Part shown: positions 25,533 through 34,518 of the stretch, piece after piece
Layout of the letters: the number at the start of each line of letters is the position of its first letter
Numbering within the stretch: position 1 is the first letter of the stretch
Assembly: GCA_028284805.1 (NCBI GenBank)
Contig: JANQQZ010000172.1
Coordinates: 1 to 52,193 of the forward strand
Direction: 5' to 3'
Origin: Phycisphaerales bacterium
GTDB lineage: Bacteria > Planctomycetota > Phycisphaerae > Phycisphaerales > UBA1924
DNA: 52,193 nucleotides
Translations under genes and position numbers: made by a program
Notes under the pieces: model-generated
Database searches by the model: none
The model's input: only the letters and a program-made list of their open reading frames with translations
What the model was told of the DNA's origin: nothing

Positions 25533-26192
25533 CTAGGCGTCCTCGCCTTGGGCGATCGCCCGGGTGATGTAGGGCCAGGCACTGGCGGCGGTGACGATCG
25601 TTGTCGCCCACGCGATGCCCGCGTTGATCCGCATGGCGGCACGGGTCTCGACGAGGGCCAGCACCAGCAGGATGGCTGGGACGGCGACGGACTGGAGGAT
25701 CATCTTTGCCTTGCCCGACCAGTTGGCCGAGGCGTCGATGCCCGAGCCCTCGGCCAGGCCCCGCAGGCTGGTGACCAGCAGTTCGCGGGCGATGATGACC
25801 ACGACCATCCATCCTGTAAAGCCCGCGAGGGGTCCTCCGGGACCGGCAACGTGGCCTTCGAGAAATTCCGCATGGAACCCGGGTCCTGCGAGCAGGACGA
25901 GTGCCCCAAGAACGAGGATCTTGTCGGCAAAGGGATCCATGACGCGGCCGAAACGTGTGATGGCGTTCCACTTGCGCGCGAGGAGCCCGTCTGCGGCGTC
26001 GGTCAGGGCGGCGACCACGAAGAGCGCGGCGGCGGCGAGCAGCGCGGCGTCCGGAGATGCCTCGTCGCTGGGCGACCAGCGGCTGAGCAGCGCGAAGAAG
26101 ACGGCGGCGAGAACGAGTCGCAACCAGACCAGCGCATTGGGGGTGTGCAGCCGCCACCCGGTGGCGCGTGGGGTGTCGGGGTCGGTAGGCAC
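25533..26192 (-). CDS. pgsA: CDP-diacylglycerol-glycerol-3-phosphate 3-phosphatidyltransferase
   Basis: Condenses CDP-diacylglycerol with glycerol 3-phosphate to give phosphatidylglycerol phosphate. The 219-residue membrane protein contains the complete CDP-alcohol phosphatidyltransferase motif DAADGLLAR-x8-G-x3-D-x3-D, spelled out from DAADGLLAR to VMDPFADK at about residues 63-90, plus the family segment ARELLVTSLRGLAEGSG. GTG 26192 is chosen because the frame upstream has no homologous character. A TACCAT box lies six bases before it and there is no Shine-Dalgarno. It is divergent from the nuo operon. Confidence 0.92.
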   Translation of the reverse strand: MPTDPDTPRATGWRLHTPNALVWLRLVLAAVFFALLSRWSPSDEASPDAALLAAAALFVVAALTDAADGLLARKWNAITRFGRVMDPFADKILVLGALVLLAGPGFHAEFLEGHVAGPGGPLAGFTGWMVVVIIARELLVTSLRGLAEGSGIDASANWSGKAKMILQSVAVPAILLVLALVETRAAMRINAGIAWATTIVTAASAWPYITRAIAQGEDA

Positions 26193-26250
26193 GCGGCGAT
26201 GGTACCGGCGTGCTGCCCGGCGCGGGGCTGTGTGCGGGGCTCGGAATCGG

Positions 26251-26279
26251 TTGAAGGCGCCCGGGGGTGTACCTATCCT
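26251..26279 (+). promoter_or_regulatory. Sigma-70-type promoter of nuoJKLMN
   Basis: TTGAAG (26251-26256) and TATCCT (26274-26279) are separated by exactly 17 bases. Each hexamer matches four of six consensus positions. Transcription would start near 26286, about 100 bases before the nuoJ start, and the site lies in the divergent gap with pgsA. It is the best-spaced promoter seen in the window. Confidence 0.55.
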
Positions 26280-26387
26280 GACCCGCGCTCGAGGGGGGCC
26301 GGCCGGGATGGGCCGATCGACCTCCTGTCGGGATTCCACATCGGTTCGCGCGGCATAGCGCCGTGGGCCGCGAGCAGCGGGGCAGGG

Positions 26388-27473
26388 TTGCAGTTGGACT
26401 CGGTCATCAGCCCGTTCATCCTCTACGCGATGGTCGCCCTCGGGGGCATCGGCGTGCTGCTCGCGCTGCCGCGGGACCGTGTCAGCCTGGCGCTGCCCGG
26501 GTACGTCCTCGCGACGATCGCGGGTGTGGTGGTGCTGCTCGTGTTGTTCCTGACGGCGCAGGATCCGGATGCGGGGGCATTCGCGGGCCCCGCGACCGCC
26601 GAGGCCCCGCTCGGTGCGGCCCCGAACCCCTACTTCTATGCCTTCGCCCTGCTCGGGCTCGCCGCGGCGATGCGGGTCATCACCCACCCGAAGCCCGTCT
26701 ACTCGGCGCTGTACTTCATCCTGACCATCCTGGCGACGAGCGGGCTGTTCCTGCTGCTCTCGGCCGAGTTCATGGCGTTCGCGCTGATCATCATCTATGC
26801 GGGCGCGATCCTCATCACCTACCTGTTCGTCATCATGCTCGCGACGCAGTCGCAGAGCGAGGAGCTTGTCGAGCAGCAACCCGAGTACGACCGGACGGCG
26901 CGTGAGCCTCTGTTCGCGACGGCCGCGGGCTTCGCGCTGCTCGCGGCGCTCTCGACCATGCTCGGGCGGGGCGTGCCTGTGCTGACGGTCGACCCGTCGG
27001 CGCACCAGAGCGACGCGCTGCTCGCCCAGTTGCCCAAGCGGATCGAGAACGCGCTCCGCGAGGAGCACCGCCTCGACGAGGGCGTCGGCATCCGCCCCAA
27101 CGAGGTGCTCGCCCGCGAGATCACGGCGACCGGTCCCGATGGGCCCTTCCTGATCGATGACGTCGCTCGCACGGTGATCGTCGAGGTGTCGACCGATGCC
27201 GGCGACGGCGCGCGGCGCAGCGTCGCGTGGCCGGCCGACCTGGCGATCTCGAATCCCGAGGGCGTCGGCTGGGAGCTGATCAAGGCGCACCCCGGGGCGA
27301 TCGAGATCGCGGGCGTGATCCTGCTCATGGCGATGCTCGGCGCGACCGTGCTCGCCCGCAAGCAGATCCAGATCGACGAGGACGCGAAGCGCGACATGGC
27401 GATGGCGCGGTCGCGGAACGAGTCGGGCACGAGCTGGGCTGGCGGTGCCGAGGAGGAGACCGACGATGCCTGA
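26388..27473 (+). CDS. nuoJ: NADH-quinone oxidoreductase subunit J, extended form
   Basis: Membrane subunit of complex I. The recognisable NuoJ core is NPYFYAFALLGLAAAMRVI through AEFMAFALIIIYAGAILITY and the helix after it, with the conserved Glu in the AEF motif. NuoJ is normally about 170-220 residues; this one is about 361. Two extra hydrophobic helices precede the core (residues about 5-60), and a polar loop of about 110 residues separates the fourth core helix from the last (IEIAGVILLMAMLGATVLA). The start is uncertain. TTG 26388 and TTG 26394 both have a G-rich stretch upstream and there is no better ATG before the first helix. The 3' end overlaps nuoK by 8 bases. Confidence 0.88.
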   Translation: MQLDSVISPFILYAMVALGGIGVLLALPRDRVSLALPGYVLATIAGVVVLLVLFLTAQDPDAGAFAGPATAEAPLGAAPNPYFYAFALLGLAAAMRVITHPKPVYSALYFILTILATSGLFLLLSAEFMAFALIIIYAGAILITYLFVIMLATQSQSEELVEQQPEYDRTAREPLFATAAGFALLAALSTMLGRGVPVLTVDPSAHQSDALLAQLPKRIENALREEHRLDEGVGIRPNEVLAREITATGPDGPFLIDDVARTVIVEVSTDAGDGARRSVAWPADLAISNPEGVGWELIKAHPGAIEIAGVILLMAMLGATVLARKQIQIDEDAKRDMAMARSRNESGTSWAGGAEEETDDA

Positions 27474-27825
27474 TCTGGTCGTCTCCACGCTTGCGCAGGC
27501 CGACTTCCCCGAGGTGATGCACGCCATCACCCTCTACCACTACCTGCTGGTCTCGGCGGTGATGTTCTGCTTGGGCCTGATCGGGTTCGTGACGCGTCGG
27601 AACCTGATCATCATGTTCCTGTGCACGGAGCTGATGTTCCAGGCGGCGGGCATCGCGTTGATCGCCTTCGGGCGGTTCTATCTCGACTACACGGGTCAGG
27701 TGTTCGTGATCTTCGTGCTGACGGTGGCGGCGGCCGAGGCGGCGCTGGCGTTGGCGCTCGTCGTGCTGCTGTTCAGGCGCAAGGAATCGCTGGACGGGAC
27801 GGCCTGGGCCGTCCTGAAGGGCTAA
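27466..27825 (+). CDS. nuoK: NADH-quinone oxidoreductase subunit K
   Basis: A 119-residue, three-helix subunit of the complex I proton path. Family features are YLLVSAVMFCLGLIGFVTRR, NLIIMFLCTELMFQAAGIAL with the conserved membrane Glu, and the third helix VFVIFVLTVAAAEAALALAL with a second conserved Glu. ATG 27466 has GGAGGAG about eight bases upstream and overlaps the end of nuoJ by 8 bases. The N-terminus is some 15-20 residues longer than the usual 100-residue NuoK. Confidence 0.95.
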   Translation: MPDLVVSTLAQADFPEVMHAITLYHYLLVSAVMFCLGLIGFVTRRNLIIMFLCTELMFQAAGIALIAFGRFYLDYTGQVFVIFVLTVAAAEAALALALVVLLFRRKESLDGTAWAVLKG

Positions 27826-27838
27826 GGAGCGGCTCGGG

Positions 27839-30157
27839 GTGCTGACAGACGTGATGAACAGCCTGCCGATGCTGACGCTCGCTGCCGCGGACGGCGCGAA
27901 GGGGAGCGGTCCGCTCATCGAGTCCTGGGCCGCGGCTCCGGGCTGGGTGCTGCTCATCCCGCTGCTGCCTCTGCTGGCGGCGGTGCTGAACGTGGGCTGC
28001 GCGATCGCGGGGGTGAAGACCAAGCTGCCCGCGGTGATCACGATCGTGTCGCTCGCGGCGGCCTTCGTGCTCACCGCGCTGGCGTACCTGAGCTTCAGCG
28101 GGGAGACGCGGATCGTGACCGGCTGGTCGTGGTTCGATCTCTCGTGGGGCGATGGGCCCGGGCAGTCGATGAAGGCCGACTTCGGGTTCTACATCGACAA
28201 CCTCTCGCTGCTCTGGATGCTCTTCGTGACCGGGCTCGCGACGCTGATCGCGACGTACGCCAGCGAGTACATGGAGCACGACGTCGGGCAGGGGTACAAC
28301 CGGTTCTTCTTCGCGTTCGCGCTGTTCGTCTTCAGCATGTCGTGCCTGGTGCTGGGCGACAACCTGCTCATGCTCTACCTGGGCTGGGAGGGCGTGGGCC
28401 TCTGCTCGTACCTGCTCATCGGCTACTTCTACAAGAAGCCAGAGGCGGTCGCGGCGGCCAAGAAGGCCTTCATCGTCAACCGCATCGGCGACTTGGGCCT
28501 GGCGATCGGCGTGTTCCTGACGTTCGTCCACTTCGGCACGCTCGAGTACGCTGAGCTGTTCTCCAGCGAACAGCTCGCGGGCTACATCGATGCGGTGAAA
28601 GCGGGCAACGCGGGCGACGTGCCCCTCATGGCCCAGCTCATCCCGGTGTTCCTGATGATCGGGGCGTTCGGCAAGAGCGCGCAGTTCCCGCTCTACGTCT
28701 GGCTGCCCGACGCGATGGAGGGCCCGACGCCCGTGTCGGCGCTGATCCATGCCGCGACGATGGTGACCGCGGGCGTCTACCTGATCGCCCGGTTCTACCC
28801 GGTCTTCCTCGTGAGCGAGTGGGCGTTGCCCGTGGTCGCCTGGATCGGCGCGTTCACGGCGTTCCTCGCCGCCACGATCGGCATGGCGCAGTTCGACATC
28901 AAGCGCATCATGGCGTACTCGACGGTGTCGCAGTTGGGCTACATGTTCGCGGGGCTCGCGCTGCTGAGCTCGACGGGCGGCGTGTTCCACGTGCTGACGC
29001 ACGCGTTCTTCAAGGCTCTGCTTTTCCTCTGCTGTGGTGCCGTCATGCATGGCTTCGCGGGCCAGCTCGACCTCCGCAAGCTCAGCGGGCTGTGGAGCCA
29101 GCCTGGCTGGCGCGTGGTCTCGGTCGGCATGCTGATCGGGTGCATCAACCTCGCGGGCGTTCCCTTCACCGCGGGCTATTTCAGCAAGGACATGATCCTG
29201 GCCGAGGCGTTCGTGACGCAGGGTCCGGGCTACGGGCTCATCGGCTGGCTGCTGCTGCTGACCGCGGGGATGACGGCGTATTACACGTTCCGCGTGTTCT
29301 TCCGTGTGTTCGTCGGGCCCGTCCGCTACGAGCCGGGCGACGACGATCATGGATCGAGCGATCACGACCACGAGCACGATCAGAGCGATGCCCACGGGCA
29401 CGACGGGCATGCGCACACCGATCACGCCCAGCACCCGTTCCACCCGCATCCGCCGCGGCTGGCGATCAACGGCGTGCTCGCGACGCTCAGCGTGCTCGCG
29501 GTTCTCGCGGCCGGGCTCTACTTCGTGACCCCGGAGAACAAGGGTTGGGTCGGCTCGATGCTCAAGGACTCGACCGCGGCACAGGTCTACTTCGACGGTG
29601 AGAGCGATCACCCGACCCGCGCGGGCCTGTTCCTGATCGATGGTGACGCGCACCACCGCGACCATGCGCACGCGGATGATCACGCAGACCACGGCGAGCA
29701 CGCGGCCCACGGCAGCTTCCTCGGCTTCGACCCGCACAAGGTGATGTACTACGTCTCTGCGATCGTCGGCGCAATCGGCATCGGCTTCGCCGCCTGGGCC
29801 CATGGCCCGCGGGGCGCGGTCAGTGGCTTCCTGGGCGATCGCACCGAGGCCGCGACCAGCCGGATGGACGCCGTCGCACGCTCGTTCGGCCCGATCCCGA
29901 AGTGGGCCGAGCATAAGTGGTACGTCGACGAGTTCTACCACTTCCTGTTCCGGGCACCGCTGTGGGTGCTGAGCCACATCTTCCACGCGATCGACAAGCT
30001 GCTGGTCGATGGGCTCGTGAATCTCATTGGCTATGTGCCGCGTGCGTTCGGGCGGCTCGCTCAGCCCGGGCAGTCGGGCGTGCTGCACGGGTACGCCCTG
30101 TCGATGGCGGGCGGTGTTGCCGTGATCCTCCTCGTTGTCATGATGGTGGCCGGCTGA
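27839..30157 (+). CDS. nuoL: NADH-quinone oxidoreductase subunit L
   Basis: Distal antiporter-like proton channel of complex I with the lateral helix. It has 772 residues, longer than the usual 600-650. Core motifs include YIDNLSLLWMLFVTGLATLI, LGWEGVGLCSYLLIGYF, the GAFGKSAQFPLYVWLPDAM segment, and the Lys-bearing helix region AQFDIKRIMAYSTVSQLGYM. Extra length comes from two His/Asp-rich soluble segments, at about 29338-29455 and 29640-29715, with clusters such as HGHDGHAHTDHAQH. GTG 27839 has GGAG nine bases upstream. An ATG at 27854 is an alternative. The stop overlaps the nuoM start as TGATG. Confidence 0.96.
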   Translation: MLTDVMNSLPMLTLAAADGAKGSGPLIESWAAAPGWVLLIPLLPLLAAVLNVGCAIAGVKTKLPAVITIVSLAAAFVLTALAYLSFSGETRIVTGWSWFDLSWGDGPGQSMKADFGFYIDNLSLLWMLFVTGLATLIATYASEYMEHDVGQGYNRFFFAFALFVFSMSCLVLGDNLLMLYLGWEGVGLCSYLLIGYFYKKPEAVAAAKKAFIVNRIGDLGLAIGVFLTFVHFGTLEYAELFSSEQLAGYIDAVKAGNAGDVPLMAQLIPVFLMIGAFGKSAQFPLYVWLPDAMEGPTPVSALIHAATMVTAGVYLIARFYPVFLVSEWALPVVAWIGAFTAFLAATIGMAQFDIKRIMAYSTVSQLGYMFAGLALLSSTGGVFHVLTHAFFKALLFLCCGAVMHGFAGQLDLRKLSGLWSQPGWRVVSVGMLIGCINLAGVPFTAGYFSKDMILAEAFVTQGPGYGLIGWLLLLTAGMTAYYTFRVFFRVFVGPVRYEPGDDDHGSSDHDHEHDQSDAHGHDGHAHTDHAQHPFHPHPPRLAINGVLATLSVLAVLAAGLYFVTPENKGWVGSMLKDSTAAQVYFDGESDHPTRAGLFLIDGDAHHRDHAHADDHADHGEHAAHGSFLGFDPHKVMYYVSAIVGAIGIGFAAWAHGPRGAVSGFLGDRTEAATSRMDAVARSFGPIPKWAEHKWYVDEFYHFLFRAPLWVLSHIFHAIDKLLVDGLVNLIGYVPRAFGRLAQPGQSGVLHGYALSMAGGVAVILLVVMMVAG

Positions 30158-31788
30158 TGCTCATCGTCCTGCTCATCCTGCTCCCCTTGATCTGTGCCGG
30201 GCTGATCGTCTTCAACCCGAAGGGGCAGGCGAAGTACATCGCGACCGGCGCGACGCTCGTCTCGGTCGTGATCGGTGCGATCGCCCTGATCCAGTTCGAC
30301 TTCTCCCAGGCGGCCCTCGATCAGATGGTCGTCAAGGCCCCCTGGGTGCCCGCGCTCGGTCTCGAGCTCTCGCTCGCGGTTGATTCGGTCTCGCTGCTGC
30401 TGATCGCGCTGACGGTGCTGCTCGGGCCGATCTGCGTGATCGGGTCGTTCACAGCCGTGAAGCATGACGTCAAGACGTACTACGCCTGGCTGCTTGTGCT
30501 GCAGTCGGCGATGATCGGCGTGTTCGCGGCCCGTGATCTCGTGCTCTTCTACATCTGCTTCGAGTTCACGCTGATCCCGATGTACATCCTGATCAGCCTC
30601 TACGGGTCGGCCAACCGCAAGAAGGCCGCGACCAAGTTTTTCCTCTACACCTTCACCGGCTCGGTGATCGCGCTCGCGGGCTTCGTGTATGTCGTCTGGT
30701 TCCACGCCTCGCTGGAGGGCAACAGTTGGACGTTCGATCTGGCGGCGCTCGGTGAGTCGGCGCGCATGATGGAGCCGGCCCAACAGGGCTGGATACTGCT
30801 CGCGCTGCTGTCGGGCTTCGCCGTGAAAGTCCCGCTCTTCCCCGTGCACACCTGGCTGCCCCTGGCGCACACCGAGGCGCCCACCGCCGGCTCGGTCATC
30901 CTCGCGGGCGTGCTGCTCAAGCTGGGCACCTACGGCATCTACAAGTTCGCCCTGCCCTACGCGCCCGAAGCGGTCGTCGAGTACGCGCCGCTCATCGGCG
31001 TGCTCTCCGTCGTGGGCATCGTCTACGCGGGCCTGATCTGCTGGGTGCAGACCGACGTCAAGAAGCTCGTCGCGTACTCCTCGGTCAGTCACCTCGGGTT
31101 CTGCGTGCTCGGGCTGGTCGCGATCAACTCGGTGGGCGTCGCGGGCAGCGTGATGTACATGATCAGCCACGGCTTCTCGACCGGCGCGCTCTTCCTCATG
31201 ATCGGCATGATGTACGAGCGCTACCACACGCGGTCGATGCGCGAGGTCGGCGGGCTGGGCTCCACGATGCCCGTGTGGTCGAGCTTCATGGTCTTCTTCG
31301 TCATGGCCTCGGTCGGTCTGCCCGGCCTCAACGGCTTCGTGAGCGAGATCATGTGCCTCATGGGCACCTTCCAGAGCTATGGGTGGACGGGCGAGGGCGG
31401 CGCGCATCCGGGCGGCACGCTGGGCGTGCTCGGGCCCTGGTTCGCGTTCTTCGCGGGCACGGGCATGATCGTCGCCGCGATGTACCTGCTCATCATGACC
31501 GGGAAGATGGTCTGGGGGAAGTACCGCGAGCCCGAGGGGCACCACGAGCACGACGAGTTGCCGACCGACCTGAACGCGCGTGAGATCGGCCTGCTCATCC
31601 CGCTCGCCGCGGGTTGCCTGATCTTCGGCCTGTACCCGAAGCCCCTGCTGAACGCGATCGAGGCGCCGGTCAACGAGACCGTCGCGTACTACGAGGGCCT
31701 CGTGCCCGTGCCCGAACTCGAGGCGGGCATGACGACTGTCGCCAATGAAGGCGATCACGACACCGAGCACGGGGAGGGCGATCACTGA
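30157..31788 (+). CDS. nuoM: NADH-quinone oxidoreductase subunit M
   Basis: Antiporter-like proton channel of complex I, 543 residues with about 14 helices. Recognisable segments are DLVLFYICFEFTLIPMYILI with the key membrane Glu, AVKVPLFPVHTWLPLAHTEA, ILAGVLLKLGTYGIYKF with a conserved Lys, and QTDVKKLVAYSSVSHLGF. It ends with a short His/Asp/Glu-rich tail (EGDHDTEHGEGDH). It overlaps the neighbours on both sides by one base (TGATG), so the whole operon is translationally coupled. The frame is open further upstream, but that lies in nuoL. Confidence 0.96.
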   Translation: MLIVLLILLPLICAGLIVFNPKGQAKYIATGATLVSVVIGAIALIQFDFSQAALDQMVVKAPWVPALGLELSLAVDSVSLLLIALTVLLGPICVIGSFTAVKHDVKTYYAWLLVLQSAMIGVFAARDLVLFYICFEFTLIPMYILISLYGSANRKKAATKFFLYTFTGSVIALAGFVYVVWFHASLEGNSWTFDLAALGESARMMEPAQQGWILLALLSGFAVKVPLFPVHTWLPLAHTEAPTAGSVILAGVLLKLGTYGIYKFALPYAPEAVVEYAPLIGVLSVVGIVYAGLICWVQTDVKKLVAYSSVSHLGFCVLGLVAINSVGVAGSVMYMISHGFSTGALFLMIGMMYERYHTRSMREVGGLGSTMPVWSSFMVFFVMASVGLPGLNGFVSEIMCLMGTFQSYGWTGEGGAHPGGTLGVLGPWFAFFAGTGMIVAAMYLLIMTGKMVWGKYREPEGHHEHDELPTDLNAREIGLLIPLAAGCLIFGLYPKPLLNAIEAPVNETVAYYEGLVPVPELEAGMTTVANEGDHDTEHGEGDH

Positions 31789-33386
31789 TGGCGGAGAAGC
31801 TCGCCTCCCTCTGGCCCGAGATCACGCTCTTCATCGCGACGTGCATCGTGATGGTGGTGGGGCTGTCGCCCAGCGCAGCGGTCCGCCGCACGTGCGGGCT
31901 GATCTCGGGCGTCGCACTCGCCGCGGCGGGGATCCTCGCGATCGGCACCGCCGACCAGGCCAAGGGTCTCATGCCCGGGCTGCTGCCCTATGCGAAGGCC
32001 GTCATTGCGTTCGTGGGCGTGCTGCTGACGATGCTGCTCACCGGGGTGGTCGACCGCTTCGAAGAAGAGGCGATCGAGAAGGGCTCGGCCGGCTTCGACC
32101 CGCTGCGCTCGACGCGCGGCGAGTTCTTCGCCTTCTTCCTGTTCTCGATGACGGGCCTGATGCTCTGCGCCTCGGCGGACAGCCTGATCTGGCTCTTCCT
32201 TGCCCTTGAGCTGACCAGCCTGCCCACATACGTCATGGTCGCGATGAGTTCGCCCCGCCAGAAGGCGAAGGAGGCGGCGGTCAAGTACTTCTTCCTCGGT
32301 GCGCTCGGGGCCGCGGTGTTCCTCTACGGTTTCGCGCTGCTCTACGGCGGCACGGGCTCGGTGCACCTTGCCGAGATCCAGACCGCGATCGCGGCGCAGG
32401 CAGCCGAGGGCTCGATCAACCCGATCGCCCTCACGGGTCTGGTCATCGCTCTGCTTGGCATCGCGTTCAAGATCGCGGCGGTGCCCATGCACTTCTACGC
32501 GGCCGACGTCTACCAGGGCGCTGCCTCGCCCGTCGCGGCGATGCTCGCTTTCGTGCCCAAGACCGCGGGCTTCATCACGATCATCCTGCTGTGCGCCGCC
32601 GTGGGCTGGAATCACGGGCCGATGGGGGACCAGCTGCCCGAGATCGTCCGCGTCACGCTCTGGGTCATGGCTGCGCTGACGATGATCGTGGGCAACGTGC
32701 TTGCTTGGCTCCAGAGCTCGGTGAAGCGGATGCTCGCGTACTCATCGGTCGCGCACTCGGGCTACATGCTCGTCGGCGTGATCGCGGGCCCGGGTGATGC
32801 GTTCACGTCGAGCGGCGTCGCGGCAGTCCTGTTCTACCTGCTGGCCTACGGCATCATGAACACGGGCGCGTTCGCGGTGGTGAGTGCGCTCGAGACCCGT
32901 CAGGCCGCACGCACGGACACGGGCGAGCTCGTGCACGACGAGGCGGACGACATCAACGCGTTCCGCGGGCTGTGCCGTCACAACCCGGTGCTCGGGTGGT
33001 CGATGGTGCTCTGCGCCCTGAGCCTGCTCGGCTTCCCGCTCACGCTCGGCTTCTTTGGCAAGCTGCCGCTGTTCACCGCTGGCATCGACGCTGGTGAGAT
33101 CCCGCTGGTGGTGGTGCTGGGCATCAATTCGGCGATCGCGGCGTTCTACTACCTGCGTCTGGTGGCGCTCCCGCTGTTCGAGCACCCGGGCGACGAGGCC
33201 GAGGCTTACGTCGAATCGCCCAACCACGGACGCCGCGTTGTCGGTGTGGTCGCGGCGGGTGGTGTGCTGGTGCTGACGGTACTCGCGAGCCCACTCATGG
33301 ACGCTGCGTTCGACGCGTCTGCGGACGCCCCGCTGCCGGTTGCGGAGAGTGAGCCGCCCGGTGAGCAGACGGCATCGCTCGACTGA
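31788..33386 (+). CDS. nuoN: NADH-quinone oxidoreductase subunit N
   Basis: Third antiporter-like subunit of complex I, 532 residues. It shows SLIWLFLALELTSLPTYVMV with the conserved Glu, KYFFLGALGAAVFLYGFALL with its Lys, FKIAAVPMHFYAADVYQGA, and QSSVKRMLAYSSVAHSGYML. The C-terminus is a soluble Pro/Glu-rich tail (VAESEPPGEQTASLD). It is the last gene of nuoJKLMN. The next gene converges from the other strand, ending 17 bases away, and I see no clear intrinsic terminator in that small gap. Confidence 0.96.
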   Translation: MAEKLASLWPEITLFIATCIVMVVGLSPSAAVRRTCGLISGVALAAAGILAIGTADQAKGLMPGLLPYAKAVIAFVGVLLTMLLTGVVDRFEEEAIEKGSAGFDPLRSTRGEFFAFFLFSMTGLMLCASADSLIWLFLALELTSLPTYVMVAMSSPRQKAKEAAVKYFFLGALGAAVFLYGFALLYGGTGSVHLAEIQTAIAAQAAEGSINPIALTGLVIALLGIAFKIAAVPMHFYAADVYQGAASPVAAMLAFVPKTAGFITIILLCAAVGWNHGPMGDQLPEIVRVTLWVMAALTMIVGNVLAWLQSSVKRMLAYSSVAHSGYMLVGVIAGPGDAFTSSGVAAVLFYLLAYGIMNTGAFAVVSALETRQAARTDTGELVHDEADDINAFRGLCRHNPVLGWSMVLCALSLLGFPLTLGFFGKLPLFTAGIDAGEIPLVVVLGINSAIAAFYYLRLVALPLFEHPGDEAEAYVESPNHGRRVVGVVAAGGVLVLTVLASPLMDAAFDASADAPLPVAESEPPGEQTASLD

Positions 33387-33403
33387 GGGCGACCCGTCTT
33401 GAG

Positions 33404-34384
33404 CTAGTCCCAGTCGTCGTCCTCGTCATCATCGCGCTGCCTGCGACGCCTTCGGTCTCGGGTCGCCTTGCGTCGCTTGCGCTGATCCTCGTCCCAGTCG
33501 TCGTCCTCGTCGTCGTCGCGCTTGTCCTTGCGCTCCTTCAGGCCGACCGTCTGGATGAGCAGCCCCGTGAGGGATACGACGAGCCAGATCGCGGTCCACT
33601 GCACCGCAGATCGTTCGAGGATCGCACGGCCCGGGACTTCGAGCGCCTGGAAGATCAGGTAGACCGAGGGCAGCCAGATGCCCGCGCCCGCGAACGCGGT
33701 GACCAGGGCGGTCGACTTCTTCGGGAAGAAAACGCTGAAGCCCAGCCCGAGCAGCAGGCCCACGAAGCCGCCGCCCGCGAGGAGCGTGCGCTGCTGCGTG
33801 CTGAGCGGGTCCCAGGCTTCGGCCTTGAGCCCGACGAAGAGGTCCTTGGCGAACGTTCCGGGGTCGGCGGCGGCGCTCTGCGCGTCTTCGAGCGTGAGGT
33901 CGCCCAGGCCTCCCGGCAGGCGGCTCGCTTCGTCTTCTTCGGGCGTAGTGGGGCGGACCTCGACGAACGGCGAGGCCTCCGAGTCGACGGTCTCGGGCGG
34001 CGGCGCGGGGTTCATCTGGATCAGCACCGCGGCGGCCAGGATGCCGAGCCCCGCGAGCACACCCGAGGCGAGCACGCCGATCGCGAGCCGGAAGATCAGC
34101 AGCGCGGCGAGCGCGCCGAGCATGCCCCCACCCACGGCCCCAGCGATGTCGCCCCGGAAGCCGAACACCTCATCAAATCCGACCGCCGGCACGGTCGCGT
34201 GCCCGAGGAAGCCTCCCAGCAGGGCGCCGATGACGGCGAACGCGGGCTTGAGCACTCGGCGCCCGGTCGCCCAGAGCATCACGCCCGTGACGAGCGCGAT
34301 GAACAGCCCCGTGTGCGCCCAGTAGGGGTGCTGGCGGAGCGCCCCGATGAATTCGTTCACCTGTTCGATCTGGTCCGGGTTCAT
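33404..34384 (-). CDS. Polytopic membrane protein of unknown function with charged tail
   Basis: A 326-residue protein without a clear family. About four hydrophobic helices occupy residues 20-130, with many small residues (AFAVIGALLGGFLGHATVP; GAVGGGMLGALAALLIFRLA). An Asp/Glu/Pro-rich soluble segment of about 80 residues follows, then two or three more helices. It ends with a strongly charged tail in which DDDEDDDWD occurs twice around an Arg/Lys block. The N-terminal Gly-rich helices resemble DUF4203/TMEM198-like membrane proteins, a tentative match. GAGGA precedes ATG 34384. It diverges from pheA, with 134 bases between the start codons. Confidence 0.75.
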   Translation of the reverse strand: MNPDQIEQVNEFIGALRQHPYWAHTGLFIALVTGVMLWATGRRVLKPAFAVIGALLGGFLGHATVPAVGFDEVFGFRGDIAGAVGGGMLGALAALLIFRLAIGVLASGVLAGLGILAAAVLIQMNPAPPPETVDSEASPFVEVRPTTPEEDEASRLPGGLGDLTLEDAQSAAADPGTFAKDLFVGLKAEAWDPLSTQQRTLLAGGGFVGLLLGLGFSVFFPKKSTALVTAFAGAGIWLPSVYLIFQALEVPGRAILERSAVQWTAIWLVVSLTGLLIQTVGLKERKDKRDDDEDDDWDEDQRKRRKATRDRRRRRQRDDDEDDDWD

Positions 34385-34480
34385 TGGGGTCCTCGGTCTT
34401 CGGTTTGCGCGTGCGGGTACCACGATACGGCACGCCGCCGGTGTTTCATTGGGTTTTTGTCCGCTTCGCTGTCGCGGGCG

Positions 34481-34510
34481 TTGGAACGGGCTCTCCCGTG
34501 GGCCGATAGT
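34481..34510 (+). promoter_or_regulatory. Promoter of pheA, likely leaderless
   Basis: TTGGAA (34481-34486) and GATAGT (34505-34510) are separated by 18 bases; each matches four of six consensus positions. The pheA ATG is at 34519, eight bases past the -10 box, and no Shine-Dalgarno is present. The transcript should therefore begin at or next to the start codon. Confidence 0.5.
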
Positions 34511-34518
34511 GTGGACCG

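Noticed and set aside
27773-30088. A 771-codon minus-strand frame opposite nuoL
   Set aside because: Shadow of nuoL; Arg/Glu/His-rich with no recognisable fold.
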